From the NCBI GenBank assembly GCA_947176745.1, contig CAMWRV010000010.1, positions 1 to 57,473 on the forward strand: 57,473 nt of DNA, in the 5' to 3' direction. This document shows, in pieces, positions 43,384 through 52,777 of this stretch. The notes beneath the pieces were generated by a model. The model saw only the letters and a list, made by a program, of their open reading frames with translations. It was not told where the DNA came from and searched no databases. The DNA is from an uncultured Muribaculaceae bacterium (lineage in GTDB: Bacteria > Bacteroidota > Bacteroidia > Bacteroidales > Muribaculaceae). How positions within the stretch are numbered: position 1 is the first letter of the stretch; each line of letters opens with the position of its first letter. Made by a program: the position numbers and the translations under genes.

Positions 43384-44397
43384 TTATGTGAACGAGCCTG
43401 TTATGGCCTCTACGGCGCGGCGCGGCGCGGCGTTGCGGTAGAGTATGTCGTAGACGCAGTCGAGGATCGGCATGTCGACCCCCGGACCTGCGGTGTTGAT
43501 CTGGTGAATGCATTTGGTGCCGAAGTAACCTTCCGCCACCATCTCCATCTCCATCATTGCGGCCTTCACGCTGTATCCCTTGCCGATCATCGCCCCGAAA
43601 TTATGGTTGCGCGAGAACCGGCTGTAGGCGGTTACGAGCAGGTCGCCGAGATATGCCGAGCGGCAGATGTCGCGGTCAGGGGCCGGAGAGACGGCGTCGA
43701 CGAAGCGGGCCATCTCGCGCACGGCGTTGCAGACGGTCATGGCAAGGAAATTGTCGCCGGCCTTCATGCCGTGCAGGATTCCGGCGGCGATCGCGTAGAC
43801 GTTTTTCAGCACGGCGGCATACTCTATGCCGTCGACATCGGCCGATACGATGGTCTTCATCCTCTTGCCGTCGAGGAGCGAGGCGAAGGCGGCGGCCTTC
43901 TCCACGTCGCGGCATCCGATGGTGAGATAGCTGAGGCGTTCGAGCGCGACCTCCTCGGCGTGGCACGGTCCTCCGATTACGAGCATGTTCTCCTCGCGGC
44001 ATCCGAAGCGCGAACGCATGTAGTCGGAGATGATCATGTTGGAGTCGGGCACTATGCCTTTCACCGCCGAGACGATGTTCTTGCCCGATATGTCGGTCGA
44101 GATCCTGTCGACCGTGTCCTTGAAGTAGGGAGAGGGCACGACAAAGAGCAGCGTGTCGGCGCCGGCGCAGGCCTCGTCGATGTCAGACGTGAAGTCGATG
44201 CGCATCGTGTCGAACGCCACGTCCGACAGGTACACCGGGTTATGGCCGTATCTGACGAACTCGTCGATGCGGTCCTGGCGGTGTACGAACCAACCGATCC
44301 GGTCGCAGTTGCCGAGCAGCAGCTTGGCGAGGGCGGTGGCCCAGCTTCCGCTTCCGATCACGGCTACACGTCCGGCTGATTTCAATGGTGAGGGCAT
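43384..44397 (-). CDS. gpsA: Glycerol-3-phosphate dehydrogenase [NAD(P)+]
   Basis: The protein has 337 residues from MPSPLKSAGRVAVIG; the longer upstream frame overlaps lysS and is not coding. 'VAVIGSGSWATALAKLLL' is the dinucleotide-binding site and 'LLFVVPSPYF' follows. 'YAAVLKNVYAIAAGILHGMKAGDN' holds the catalytic lysine, and 'YLGDLLVTAYSRFSRNHNFG' is the GpsA signature. It makes sn-glycerol-3-phosphate for phospholipid synthesis. It starts 10 bp after the lysS stop and is cotranscribed with it. Confidence 0.93.
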   Translation of the reverse strand: MPSPLKSAGRVAVIGSGSWATALAKLLLGNCDRIGWFVHRQDRIDEFVRYGHNPVYLSDVAFDTMRIDFTSDIDEACAGADTLLFVVPSPYFKDTVDRISTDISGKNIVSAVKGIVPDSNMIISDYMRSRFGCREENMLVIGGPCHAEEVALERLSYLTIGCRDVEKAAAFASLLDGKRMKTIVSADVDGIEYAAVLKNVYAIAAGILHGMKAGDNFLAMTVCNAVREMARFVDAVSPAPDRDICRSAYLGDLLVTAYSRFSRNHNFGAMIGKGYSVKAAMMEMEMVAEGYFGTKCIHQINTAGPGVDMPILDCVYDILYRNAAPRRAVEAITGSFT

Positions 44398-44407
44398 AAC
44401 GGTCGCG

Positions 44408-45958
44408 TCAGGCTTCGGTTTCTTCTGATTCCTCCTTCTGCTGCTGTTTCTTCTCGGGGCGCATCTGCGGGAAGAGCAGCACCTCCTGAATGGTGGTCTG
44501 GCCTGTGAGCAGCATGGCGAGACGGTCCATGCCGATGCCCATGCCCGATGTGGGGGGCATGCCGTATTCGAGTGCGCGGATGAAGTCTGCATCGATGATC
44601 ATGGCCTCGTCGTCACCCTTGTCGGCCAGTCGCATCTGGTCTACAAAGCGGCCGTACTGGTCGATCGGGTCGTTGAGCTCGCTGTATGCGTTGGCAAGTT
44701 CCTTACCGTTGACCATCAGCTCGAAGCGTTCGGTCAGCTCGGGATTCTCACGGTGACGCTTGGTGAGGGGTGACATTTCGATGGGATAGTCGGTTATGAA
44801 GGTCGGCTGGATGAACGAACCCTCGCACTTCTCGCCGAAGATCTCGTCGATGAGTTTGCCCTTGCCCATGGAGGGGTCGGTCTCGATGCCGGCCTCGCGG
44901 CAGAACGCGCGAAGTTCCTCCTCGCTCTTGCCGGTGATGTCGAATCCGGTCTTCTCTCTGATGGCGTCGGTCATGGTGATGCGGCGGTAGGGGGCCTTGA
45001 AGTCGATCTCGTTGTCGCCCACCTGCACCTTTGTGGTACCGTTGACGTCGAGGCAGATCTTCTCAAGCATCTTCTCGGTGAACTCCATCATCCAGTTGTA
45101 GTCCTTGTACGACACGTATATCTCCATGCAGGTGAACTCCGGGTTGTGGGTGCGGTCCATGCCCTCGTTGCGGAAGTTTTTCGAGAACTCATATACACCC
45201 TCGAAGCCGCCGACGATAAGGCGCTTGAGATAAAGCTCGTTGGCGATGCGCAGATAGAGCGGAATGTCGAGCGCGTTGTGGTGCGTGATGAACGGGCGGG
45301 CCGACGCACCGCCGGGAATCGACTGGAGCACGGGAGTCTCGACCTCAAGATAGCCGAACGAGTTGAAATACTCGCGCATGGAGTTGAACATGCGGGTGCG
45401 TTTCAGGAAGATGTCGCGCACGCCGGGGTTGACCACGAGGTCGACATAGCGCTGGCGGTAGCGCAGCTCAGGGTCGGTGAACGCGTCATATGCCTTGCCG
45501 TCTTTCATCTTGACGATGGGGAGGGGGCGGAGGCTCTTCGAGAGCACGGTGATCTCCTTGGCGTGTATGGTGATCTCGCCCATCTGGGTGCGGAACACGA
45601 AGCCCTTCACGCCGATGAAGTCGCCGATGTCGAGGAGTTTCTTGAACACTACGTTATAAAACTCCTTGTCCTCGCCCGGACAGATGTCGTCGCGCGACAC
45701 ATAGATCTGAATACGTCCGTCGGCGTCCTGCAGCTCCATGAAAGAGGCCTTGCCCATGATTCGGCGGCTCATGATTCGTCCGGCCACCGACACCTCGCGG
45801 AGAGGCTCTTCGTCATCCTTGAAATTCTCTTTGATTTCGGCGGTATGGCCTGTGACGGGATATTCGGCTGCGGGATAAGGTTCGATGCCGCGCTCGCGGA
45901 GCGCGTTCATGCTGTTTCGGCGAACGATCTCCTGTTCGCTCAGTTCATGATTTGCCAT
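44408..45958 (-). CDS. lysS: Lysyl-tRNA synthetase, class II
   Basis: The 516-residue protein starts at [15 protein letters not shown]. An upstream frame to 46003 is excluded because the -7 box covers 46001-46008. It has an N-terminal OB-fold anticodon-binding domain ('[32 protein letters not shown]'), motif 1 '[23 protein letters not shown]', motif 2 '[20 protein letters not shown]' and motif 3 '[16 protein letters not shown]'. It charges tRNA-Lys. The C-terminal tail is Gln/Glu-rich (the last about 15 residues), a harmless extension. Confidence 0.95.
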   Translation of the reverse strand: MANHELSEQEIVRRNSMNALRERGIEPYPAAEYPVTGHTAEIKENFKDDEEPLREVSVAGRIMSRRIMGKASFMELQDADGRIQIYVSRDDICPGEDKEFYNVVFKKLLDIGDFIGVKGFVFRTQMGEITIHAKEITVLSKSLRPLPIVKMKDGKAYDAFTDPELRYRQRYVDLVVNPGVRDIFLKRTRMFNSMREYFNSFGYLEVETPVLQSIPGGASARPFITHHNALDIPLYLRIANELYLKRLIVGGFEGVYEFSKNFRNEGMDRTHNPEFTCMEIYVSYKDYNWMMEFTEKMLEKICLDVNGTTKVQVGDNEIDFKAPYRRITMTDAIREKTGFDITGKSEEELRAFCREAGIETDPSMGKGKLIDEIFGEKCEGSFIQPTFITDYPIEMSPLTKRHRENPELTERFELMVNGKELANAYSELNDPIDQYGRFVDQMRLADKGDDEAMIIDADFIRALEYGMPPTSGMGIGMDRLAMLLTGQTTIQEVLLFPQMRPEKKQQQKEESEETEA

Positions 45959-46000
45959 ATATGGTGATTCGTTTGATTTTTTTCTAAGTACTTCAAACTG

Positions 46001-46031
46001 CAAAATTAATAAATAACATCAAGTTACGCAA
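46001..46031 (-). promoter_or_regulatory. Promoter of the lysS-gpsA operon
   Basis: Read leftward, TTG (46029-46031) is followed after 20 bp by TAATTTTG (46001-46008). The start codon at 45958 is 43 bp downstream. Confidence 0.7.
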
Positions 46032-46094
46032 ATCCGGATTTTTATGCCGGGGTCAGCGGCGGCAATGAACGGCAATGAACACTTCCGACGCGGT

Positions 46095-46182
46095 GGACGC
46101 GATTAATCGCGTCCCTACAATCGGATGATGTGTTCGTGATATCGCGATTGTCAGCCCAGTAGGGACGCGATTAATCGCGTCC
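46095..46182. repeat. Two REP palindromes flanking a RAYT coding relic
   Basis: Exact copies of GGACGCGATTAATCGCGTCC lie at 46095-46114 and 46163-46182. Between them, read leftward, is a short stretch that translates as LG-stop-QSRYHEHII, matching the C-terminal relic of a REP-associated transposase at 56960-57094. The 46163 copy is preceded by CCCAGTA and followed by CGGGCAGTCCGG, flanks also seen at 52606 and 57098. The gap 46032-46314 holds nothing else except a 22-bp tandem repeat. Confidence 0.85.
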
Positions 46183-46255
46183 GGGCAGTCCGGGCAATCC
46201 GCGACGCGGGGGACGTACAGGATGATGTTGTGATCGGCAAACACGCTGAATAGTC

Positions 46256-46299
46256 GTAAGGGCTTGTTTAATAAAATGTAAGAGCTTGTTTAATAAAAT
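46256..46299. repeat. Tandem duplication of a 22-bp unit
   Basis: GTAAGGGCTTGTTTAATAAAAT (46256-46277) is followed directly by a copy differing at one base (46278-46299). It lies just after the stop of the TPR/HTH regulator gene. Confidence 0.75.
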
Positions 46300-46314
46300 A
46301 TGTGGTAATAGCGG

Positions 46315-48021
46315 TCAGGATTCTGCGGCGAGGTCGCGGAGGAATTTCTCGGTCGGGACAGAGAGGGCCAGCTTTTTGCGGATGTTGTATTTTGTGACGT
46401 CGATGGTGCGCGGCGATCTGCCGGTCAGCGCCGCTATGTCTTTTGTCGATAGGTCGAGCAGCATGAAGGCGCAGAGGCGTTTCTCCGTCTTGGTCAGGTC
46501 GGGATGCCGCTGGTCGAGCAGAGTCATGAAGTTCTTGTTGGTCATCTCGAACTGTATCCAGAAGATATCCCACATCTTCTCCTTGCCGTCGAGTTCGCGC
46601 AGCTGCCGCATGAAGCTGTCTCTCGTCTTCTTGTCGAAACTGTCGGCGGCGAGATTACGCTTGAACGAGTCGAGAAGCGTCTCGAGATTGGCGAGGCGGA
46701 GCATCAGCGACGTGTGACGCCGGTTCATGTCTTCCTCCTTGCGGAGCTGTTCGTCGCGTCTGAGGTTTGTGCTGTTTATCTTGTCGCGGGCCTCGCGAAC
46801 GGTTCTTAGCGAGCGGTCGAGGCGCGACCGCAGCTTGCGGTTTGCCGCTACCGACACAGAGAGCGCGACCGCAGCCGCCGCCAGAGCTGCGGCGAGAGCC
46901 ACGAGCCAGCCGCGCAGTCGGGTCACGTTGTCGGCTGCCCTCTCGGCGCGGGCGGAGATCTCGATGTTCTGCGCGGCGGTCTTCGCCTGCATCCTCTTCA
47001 TGTTGGCTATGATCGAATCTCCGGCCACAAGAGCGGAATCGAGAGAGTTGTAGGCGGGTGCCAGATAGCCGAGTCCGGCCAGTGCCTGACCGCGTATGAT
47101 GTAGAACGCGCGCGTGTTTGACAATGTGCCCGACTTCTGCGAACTGTGACGGCTGGACCAGATGGCATCCATCGCGCCCTCGTAATCCTTGCGGCGCAGG
47201 CGGACAATGGCCAGCATGTGGCGTGCCGACCGCTTCATGCCGCTGTCTTTGTCGCCCGATATCTGAAGTGCCTCATCGAGATATTTCTCGGCTGCCTCAG
47301 GCATCCCTTTGTTCAGATAGATCTGGGCGATCTGCAGGAGCGCTCCGATCCGGGTGTCGTCGTCGATGGCAAGTTCGCGGACGGCCCGGACCTCGTTATA
47401 GGCCGAGTCAAGAAGATTGTCGTTGATGAGCAGCGCGGCGGCCGAACCGTGTATGCGGGCTTCGGCATCCTGTCGGAAACGCTTTTCGAGCGGATATGAT
47501 GCCGCCATAGAGCGCGCCCTGTCGAGCCATTTGCGGGCCATGGTTACGTCGTTGATGTCGCCATAGATGTTGAAGATGGAAAGGGCCGCTTTCAGATCCC
47601 AGTATCTGAGGCTGTCGGGCTTGGGCGATTCGATGATTCGCTCGAACCCCGAGAGACTTCTGAAAAGGTCGAAAGTCTCGCCGAGTGCCGACGACTGTAT
47701 AAATAGCAGCGGAAGGCGCTGGTGGAGCGGCAGCCTGCGGTTTGATGAAAGAATCGCCTCCGTCAGGGCGAGAGCCTTTTGCGGATGTCCCGACGAGCGC
47801 AGAAGATCAGCCTTTCTGATTTCGACGTCCACCTTGTCGGTGCCGTCCATGTTGATCAGCGAGTCGAACCATATGATGCGAAGATCGGGGTCGATATCCT
47901 CGCGTGCGGCCATGTCCCGGTAGAAATCCTCCTTGAGCGAGGTGGCGAGCCGGGAGTCGGGAGCCGCTTCCGCCAGCAAGGCAAGAAGCATGATAACCGC
48001 TATGACGAATGGTCTTGACAT
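46315..48021 (-). CDS. Membrane-anchored TPR regulator with LuxR-like HTH
   Basis: This is a 568-residue protein with a signal peptide ('FVIAVIMLLALLAEAAP') and a periplasmic part of about 340 residues made of degenerate TPR-like helical pairs ('GALLQIAQIYLNKGMPEAAEKYLDEALQI'). One transmembrane helix follows ('WLVALAAALAAAAVALSVSVA', about residue 375), then a coiled coil, and a cytoplasmic C-terminal helix-turn-helix. The last is 'LTKTEKRLCAFMLLDLSTKDIAALTGRSPRTIDVTKYNIRKKL', the LuxR/GerE type that binds DNA. This architecture is common in Bacteroidales and suggests direct signalling from the periplasm to DNA. It is paralogous to the protein at 55228-56841. Confidence 0.8.
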   Translation of the reverse strand: MSRPFVIAVIMLLALLAEAAPDSRLATSLKEDFYRDMAAREDIDPDLRIIWFDSLINMDGTDKVDVEIRKADLLRSSGHPQKALALTEAILSSNRRLPLHQRLPLLFIQSSALGETFDLFRSLSGFERIIESPKPDSLRYWDLKAALSIFNIYGDINDVTMARKWLDRARSMAASYPLEKRFRQDAEARIHGSAAALLINDNLLDSAYNEVRAVRELAIDDDTRIGALLQIAQIYLNKGMPEAAEKYLDEALQISGDKDSGMKRSARHMLAIVRLRRKDYEGAMDAIWSSRHSSQKSGTLSNTRAFYIIRGQALAGLGYLAPAYNSLDSALVAGDSIIANMKRMQAKTAAQNIEISARAERAADNVTRLRGWLVALAAALAAAAVALSVSVAANRKLRSRLDRSLRTVREARDKINSTNLRRDEQLRKEEDMNRRHTSLMLRLANLETLLDSFKRNLAADSFDKKTRDSFMRQLRELDGKEKMWDIFWIQFEMTNKNFMTLLDQRHPDLTKTEKRLCAFMLLDLSTKDIAALTGRSPRTIDVTKYNIRKKLALSVPTEKFLRDLAAES

Positions 48022-48310
48022 ACTTGCGTCTGCAATTTAATTATTATTTTCTTAACTTCCAAACAAGCTCCGGTGTTTTTTCGAATATCCTTTAGACGCT
48101 GTCTGGCCAAGCATAAATTTTACGTATGATAAAACAGTGTAAATCAATATTATGAATAAAAATTAAGTAATAAACCAAAGATGCTTAAATCGGCCTGTAA
48201 TGGATTATTTGAACGTCATGTTTTTGGAGTATCATTCTTTTACCGCTAATATTGCCGTCGCAACCTCATGTCATCATTGCGTAGACATGGAGTCGCGATA
48301 TCGTTCAACC
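48022..48310. other. Gene-free region between regulator and MITE-like element
   Basis: This is AT-rich sequence upstream of the minus-strand regulator. I see no gene and no clear promoter consensus. It is the probable leader and promoter region of the regulator. Confidence 0.3.
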
Positions 48311-48649
48311 TAAGACCCCATCCCACAAAAAATGTTAATGCAGGGGCGGCGTATTTTCGAGGAAATTCCGCAAGTTGAAGAGGGAGTGTAGCGTGCTACA
48401 CGACCGATGAGACTTGGCGGAATTTACCGAAAAGACGCCGGACAGGGGTAACTTGAATAAATTTTAGTTAAAACAAATATAAAAATGAACACTCCTCCGA
48501 CTAATCATGTAGGTGCATCCTCGCAGCTTCCGGCCATCTTTGACCTTTTGGTTCAGTCGCATAGCCCGCTATGCTCCTTCACCTGCAAGGTCAAATCTGA
48601 CCGAAATCTGCGACCCCTGCATTAACATTTTTTGTGGGATGGGGTCTTA
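48311..48649. mobile_element. MITE-like element with perfect 36-bp terminal inverted repeats
   Basis: Positions 48311-48346 and 48614-48649 are perfect 36-bp inverted repeats beginning TAAGACCCCATCCCAC. Inside are two long imperfect hairpins, 48347-48440 (apex TGTAGCGTGCTACA) and 48521-48613 (apex GCATAGCCCGCTATGC). The second shares its apex with the 184-362 repeat. A 46-codon frame (48485-48625) runs from between the hairpins into the right repeat; it is likely incidental. There is no transposase. The right end lies only 6-12 bp before the next start codon. The outer TA on both sides could be a target duplication. Confidence 0.8.
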
Positions 48650-48661
48650 ACACTCATGACA

Positions 48662-50866
48662 ATGAAGAAAGCCTTACTTCTTATGATGGCGGCCATGACC
48701 GCGAGTACGGGCGTGGCGGAAACCGCCGCCGCGTCTCAGGAAACGGCAAAGAGAGAAACCGCAGTCTACACAATCGGTGCCGACGGAACGAAGACATACT
48801 GGCAGGCCGGCAAGGATGGCCGTTGCGGTATGGTCAAAGGTGAGACAGTCTCCCCCGCAAAGGTCAGGAAAAACGCCGGACCGCGTCGTATCGCCACGAT
48901 GGGTGAACCCAAGCTTCTTGAAATAGAGATCCGATATGACGAGAATCTGTATAATGTGGATCGCATCGGCGCCGGGCTTCTCGACGCCACGGATTTCGAT
49001 CTCACCGGTCTCGCGCCGCAGAAGAATCTCGGCATGTGTCAGGTTCCCTATGGCGTTTCTTCACTGTTCGCATGTCTTGTGCCGAAGCAGCCGAACCCGG
49101 AGACAGGGCTGCAGGACATATATTTCATCGCCAAGGATATCTCCTCGCTTCCGGCAGGATCAAAGGTCGTGCTCGACGTCGCAGACTGCGTGCACCGCAT
49201 AAGATACGAGGCATTGAACCGCGACGGCAGTCCGGTCAAGGTGTCGACCAGAACGCAAGATGACATGCTGGTCGAGAAAGGAGACTATAACGATTCATTC
49301 GGTTTCTACTACTGGAGTCACAAGAAGGATCACAATCTGTGGCTCGCGATATTCAAGGAGACTAATATAAGACTTGCCGACGGTTCCATATTCCGGCCTT
49401 CGTTCGGCGACGTATGGATGAACGACTGCGGGCCGGATTTCGCATTGGGATACGCGAAAATATACACGCCTGTGGAAGGCCATGACTGTACGATCGTCGA
49501 GATGCCCGTATGGCAGGGCACGGACTCTGGAGAGCCGTCGGAGGTTGTGCTGCGCAATTCTCCTGCCCGTTACAGAGATTATGACCAGCGATTCAGCCGT
49601 TCTCCCTATTTCACGGCCACAGCCTCCGATCTTGTTTTCGGCACGCAAGTGATGATGGAAGACCACGATGTTACAGTTTGCGGAATCGGTACTGACATAA
49701 GTTACATGTGCGAGGATCGGGACATAGATGTCCGTCTGACCGTATGCCACAATGATCCTGCCGATCCCGCCTCCTCGCTGTTGCGGATTCTTGCAAAGGA
49801 TATGTGCCCTGAGAATGAGGGCGGTACCACATTCGGCATCTCCTCCATGTATTGGCGGCCTACCGACAAAGGCCGCGAGTATCTCCCTCTGAATCATTGT
49901 GGGGAGCAGGGATTGGCCATCCCCTACGAGACCTATCTTAATTTTGTCGAGGGTAACTATTCCGACTGGCTTCTTTGTTACGGCAAACCGAATCCTTTCC
50001 TTGCATTCGATGACTCAAAGGTAGAGGGGCGTCTCGGAAACTGCTGTCCGATCCTTTCTGTAAGACATGAGAATATACCGGAACTCGCCTCCGACTTCGC
50101 ATGGACTTTTCTCGGATTGACCGGGCGTTACGGCGAAGGGAATGTTTCTGCCACAGAACTGATGGAATATGAGATGAATAGGGGCAACTATGACTCCGAC
50201 AACATGCGCTGGGAGAAATATACCTACGACAACGTGCTTGTAGACGGCGAGGTGGAGGGCTCTCTTCAGGTCCGGATCGGCGTCCGCAAAGGCACATCGG
50301 CCGATGACTACATAGCTCCCGTGATGACAAACCTCGGCATGCGCAACACATCGGGCATTCTGACCGACCGGTTCGCGAAACCTGAAGAGGGTGTGATCGA
50401 GATCTATGCCGCCGACTTCGATCTTGACAACAACTGGTCGCTCGGCGAGTGGTTTCTGACCTATCAGTTCTACGAGCTGCCCGAGGAGGGTGTGAAGGTG
50501 GAATACGCGCCCTACGGCAGCAGTGACTTCGCTCCGCTTGAGGTGACACGCGTTCCCGAAAAACGTTTCCTGCCCGGCTGGGGAGACTTCTACACCTGCC
50601 CGACTTCGGCGGTAGACCGCAAGAGCGGCAACGGCTGGTTCGACCTGCGTGTCACACTGACCGACGCACGCGGCAACACGCAGGAGCAGGTGGTGTCGCC
50701 GGCATTCAGAATTGACAATGCTGTCGGAGCGGTCGAGGGTATCACCGATTCAGCCGACGGAGGCCCGGCGGTATTCTACGATCTCGCAGGCCGTCGTGTC
50801 GCAAATCCGGAGAAAGGCGTCTACATCGTGCGGGACTCCAACGGAACAAGAAAAGTCATGAAATGA
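48662..50866 (+). CDS. Secreted T9SS-cargo-like protein of unknown function
   Basis: The protein has 734 residues from MKKALLLMMAAMTASTGVAE (a second possible start is at 48656). A signal peptide is clear. The central region is beta-rich and has no motif I know. The last 160 residues contain a module 'VKVEYAPYGSSDFAPLEV...PGWGDFYTC...VDRKSGNGWFDLRVTLTDARGNTQEQVVSPAFRI', shared with the protein encoded at 52778-54940. The end, 'AVFYDLAGRRVANPEKGVYIVRDSNGTRKVMK', is the sorting-tail type. It overlaps the C10 peptidase gene by 4 bp (ATGA), so the two are coexpressed. A MITE-like element occupies its upstream region. Confidence 0.7.
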   Translation: MKKALLLMMAAMTASTGVAETAAASQETAKRETAVYTIGADGTKTYWQAGKDGRCGMVKGETVSPAKVRKNAGPRRIATMGEPKLLEIEIRYDENLYNVDRIGAGLLDATDFDLTGLAPQKNLGMCQVPYGVSSLFACLVPKQPNPETGLQDIYFIAKDISSLPAGSKVVLDVADCVHRIRYEALNRDGSPVKVSTRTQDDMLVEKGDYNDSFGFYYWSHKKDHNLWLAIFKETNIRLADGSIFRPSFGDVWMNDCGPDFALGYAKIYTPVEGHDCTIVEMPVWQGTDSGEPSEVVLRNSPARYRDYDQRFSRSPYFTATASDLVFGTQVMMEDHDVTVCGIGTDISYMCEDRDIDVRLTVCHNDPADPASSLLRILAKDMCPENEGGTTFGISSMYWRPTDKGREYLPLNHCGEQGLAIPYETYLNFVEGNYSDWLLCYGKPNPFLAFDDSKVEGRLGNCCPILSVRHENIPELASDFAWTFLGLTGRYGEGNVSATELMEYEMNRGNYDSDNMRWEKYTYDNVLVDGEVEGSLQVRIGVRKGTSADDYIAPVMTNLGMRNTSGILTDRFAKPEEGVIEIYAADFDLDNNWSLGEWFLTYQFYELPEEGVKVEYAPYGSSDFAPLEVTRVPEKRFLPGWGDFYTCPTSAVDRKSGNGWFDLRVTLTDARGNTQEQVVSPAFRIDNAVGAVEGITDSADGGPAVFYDLAGRRVANPEKGVYIVRDSNGTRKVMK

Positions 50867-52605
50867 ACCAGACAAGACGATTCTACATGAAAAAGACAAT
50901 AATGCTTTCAGCGGCGATACTGATGTCGGCGGCCACGCTGCCGGCAGAGGTATTGTCGCCCGGACAGGCGCTGCTCCGTCTCCGCACGGAGCGCGCCGGA
51001 GCGGCGTCCGCCCGCGCAGTAGCGGACAAGGATGCAAGACTTCTCCACACTTCAGAAGGAGAGACCGGGCCGGCCTCGTATGTTTTCGGTGCCGGCGGGA
51101 ATGGTTTCGTGGTTGTGTCGGCCGACGACCGTTTGCCCGCGCTTCTTGGCTGGTCGGAAACCGGATGCTTCGATGAGCGGGAGATACCGTGCGGACTTCA
51201 GACGCAGCTTGACCTCTATGCCCGGCAGGCCGATGCTCTCCGCGCCGGCGATACCGCCCTGCGTGCGCGCCTGCAGGCAGCCGGAGAGGATGACCGCGAG
51301 CCTGTAGGTCCGACTTTGACTACTCGCTGGAGTCAGGACGCGCCCTACAATGATCTCTGCCCTGTCATCGGCTCGCGCCGGTGCGTGACCGGATGCGTGG
51401 CCACGGCAATGGCGCAGGTGCTCAGGCACTATGCATGGTCCGGACTCGGAGAGGGCGTACACTCGATGGAGTTCGGATATATGTCGGACGACTGGGAGAA
51501 AGTGACAGAGATACTTGAGTTCGATTTCGCCGAACGGCCGTTTGACTACAGCGTCATGGCCGACGACTACAGCGGAGATTACACGCCCGAGAGTGCCGCC
51601 GAGGTAGCGCGGCTGATGTATGCCTGCGGCATATCGGTCGATATGATCTACGGCACCTCGGCCAGCGGTTCGTTCGACGGCTACATGCCCTATGCCCTGT
51701 GGAAGCATTTCGGCTTCGACGCCGGAGTGCGTCTCGCCGAGCGCGACTGTTTCCGCGAGACCCCCGGAATGACATGGGAGGATTTCGTCTACGATCAACT
51801 CTCGCGCCACGGCGCGCTGATCTACTGCGGTGCCACATCGGCCAACGAGGGACACGCCTTCGTGTGCGACGGCTATCTTGAGGATGGTTATTTCCATTTC
51901 AACTGGGGATGGGGCGGCATGAGCGACGGCTGGTTCCTTCTCGATGCCCTTGAGCCGACGGTGCAGGGCACGGGCGGTTCGTCGAGATCGCTGGGATTCA
52001 ACTACGGCCAGTCGATCCAGGCCGATCTTGATCCCGAAGAGGGTACGGGCATCTATTTTCCCGCCGTGACCGGGCGCGCCGGCAAGTTCGACGTCATCAC
52101 CCGCTCCACCCGCGCGGGTGAGAAATTCACCGTGACGGGCGAGGTCTTGAATTTCTGCCAGTCGGCTCTTGATCTGGAGTTCGGCTGTCTGCTCGCCGCT
52201 GACGAGAATGGCGTGACCGGAGAGACAATCAAGGTGTGCGATCTCTCGCTCGGCACCTGCGAGGCGAAGAAGATATACACGAAAGCCACGTTCCCAGTCG
52301 GGATAGCCGACGGCACATACTGCATGCGGCCGGTGGTGAAAGGCGGCCCTCTGACCGACTGGTGGACGCTCCCCTGGAATGTCGCCAAAGACCACGTATG
52401 GATCAGGGTCGAAAACGGCGAGGTGACGTTCAACGTCGAGGCTCCCGGAGCCGGCATCGGTTCCGTGACCGACGATCCGCGCCGAGCCGTCGGCTACTAC
52501 AGCCTTCAGGGCATGCGGCTAACGTCCGCGCCCGAAGACGGAACCCCGTTCATAGTTGTGGACGGCACAGGCCGCCCCCGCAAGATAACGCAACAACGAC
52601 AGTAG
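50863..52605 (+). CDS. C10 family (streptopain-like) cysteine peptidase
   Basis: The protein has 580 residues, or 572 if translation starts at MKKTIM (50887), where the signal peptide begins. An N-terminal propeptide ('YVFGAGGNGFVVVSADDRLPALLGWSETGCF') precedes the papain-like domain. The catalytic Cys is in 'RRCVTGCVATAMAQVLRHYAW' (Cys178 counting from the first Met) and the catalytic His is in 'NEGHAFVCDGY' (His331). The SpeB-type 'YFHFNWGWGGMSDGWF' follows. After about residue 400 come beta domains and a 'GYYSLQGMRLTS...' tail, a degenerate T9SS signal. It is a secreted peptidase like interpain and SpeB. Its final codons CAG TAG belong to a REP repeat. Confidence 0.88.
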   Translation: MNQTRRFYMKKTIMLSAAILMSAATLPAEVLSPGQALLRLRTERAGAASARAVADKDARLLHTSEGETGPASYVFGAGGNGFVVVSADDRLPALLGWSETGCFDEREIPCGLQTQLDLYARQADALRAGDTALRARLQAAGEDDREPVGPTLTTRWSQDAPYNDLCPVIGSRRCVTGCVATAMAQVLRHYAWSGLGEGVHSMEFGYMSDDWEKVTEILEFDFAERPFDYSVMADDYSGDYTPESAAEVARLMYACGISVDMIYGTSASGSFDGYMPYALWKHFGFDAGVRLAERDCFRETPGMTWEDFVYDQLSRHGALIYCGATSANEGHAFVCDGYLEDGYFHFNWGWGGMSDGWFLLDALEPTVQGTGGSSRSLGFNYGQSIQADLDPEEGTGIYFPAVTGRAGKFDVITRSTRAGEKFTVTGEVLNFCQSALDLEFGCLLAADENGVTGETIKVCDLSLGTCEAKKIYTKATFPVGIADGTYCMRPVVKGGPLTDWWTLPWNVAKDHVWIRVENGEVTFNVEAPGAGIGSVTDDPRRAVGYYSLQGMRLTSAPEDGTPFIVVDGTGRPRKITQQRQ

Positions 52606-52762
52606 GGACGCGATTAATCGCGTCCGGGCAGTCCGGTGCATACCGAACCGTCCGCGACGCGGGTGTCGCGATTAATCGCGTCCGGGCAGTCCGGCGCATA
52701 CCAATACGACCGAGACGCGGCGGACGCGATTAATCGCGTCCCTACTGCGTCTCGGTCGTATT
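52606..52762. repeat. REP cluster between convergent genes
   Basis: Three REP cores lie at 52606-52625, 52664-52683 (variant starting TGTCGCG) and 52722-52741, spaced about 58 bp with repeated linkers (CGGGCAGTCCGG and GCATACC). The last core sits inside a longer hairpin whose arms AATACGACCGAGACGC (52703-52718) and 52747-52762 pair perfectly over 16 bp. This stem-loop lies between two convergent genes and probably serves as terminator or mRNA-end stabiliser for both. Confidence 0.85.
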
Positions 52763-52777
52763 ACTGCCGACGCGGGG

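Noticed and set aside
48485..48625. 46-codon frame inside the 339-bp element (MNTPPTNHVG...)
   Set aside because: It is made of hairpin arm sequence and terminal repeat; its open state follows from the repeat. It is noted in the element entry, not as a gene.
52606..52762. Possible CRISPR-like array
   Set aside because: The repeated core is a perfect palindrome with conserved linkers and only three copies. Spacers are not unique and no cas gene is present; it is a REP cluster.
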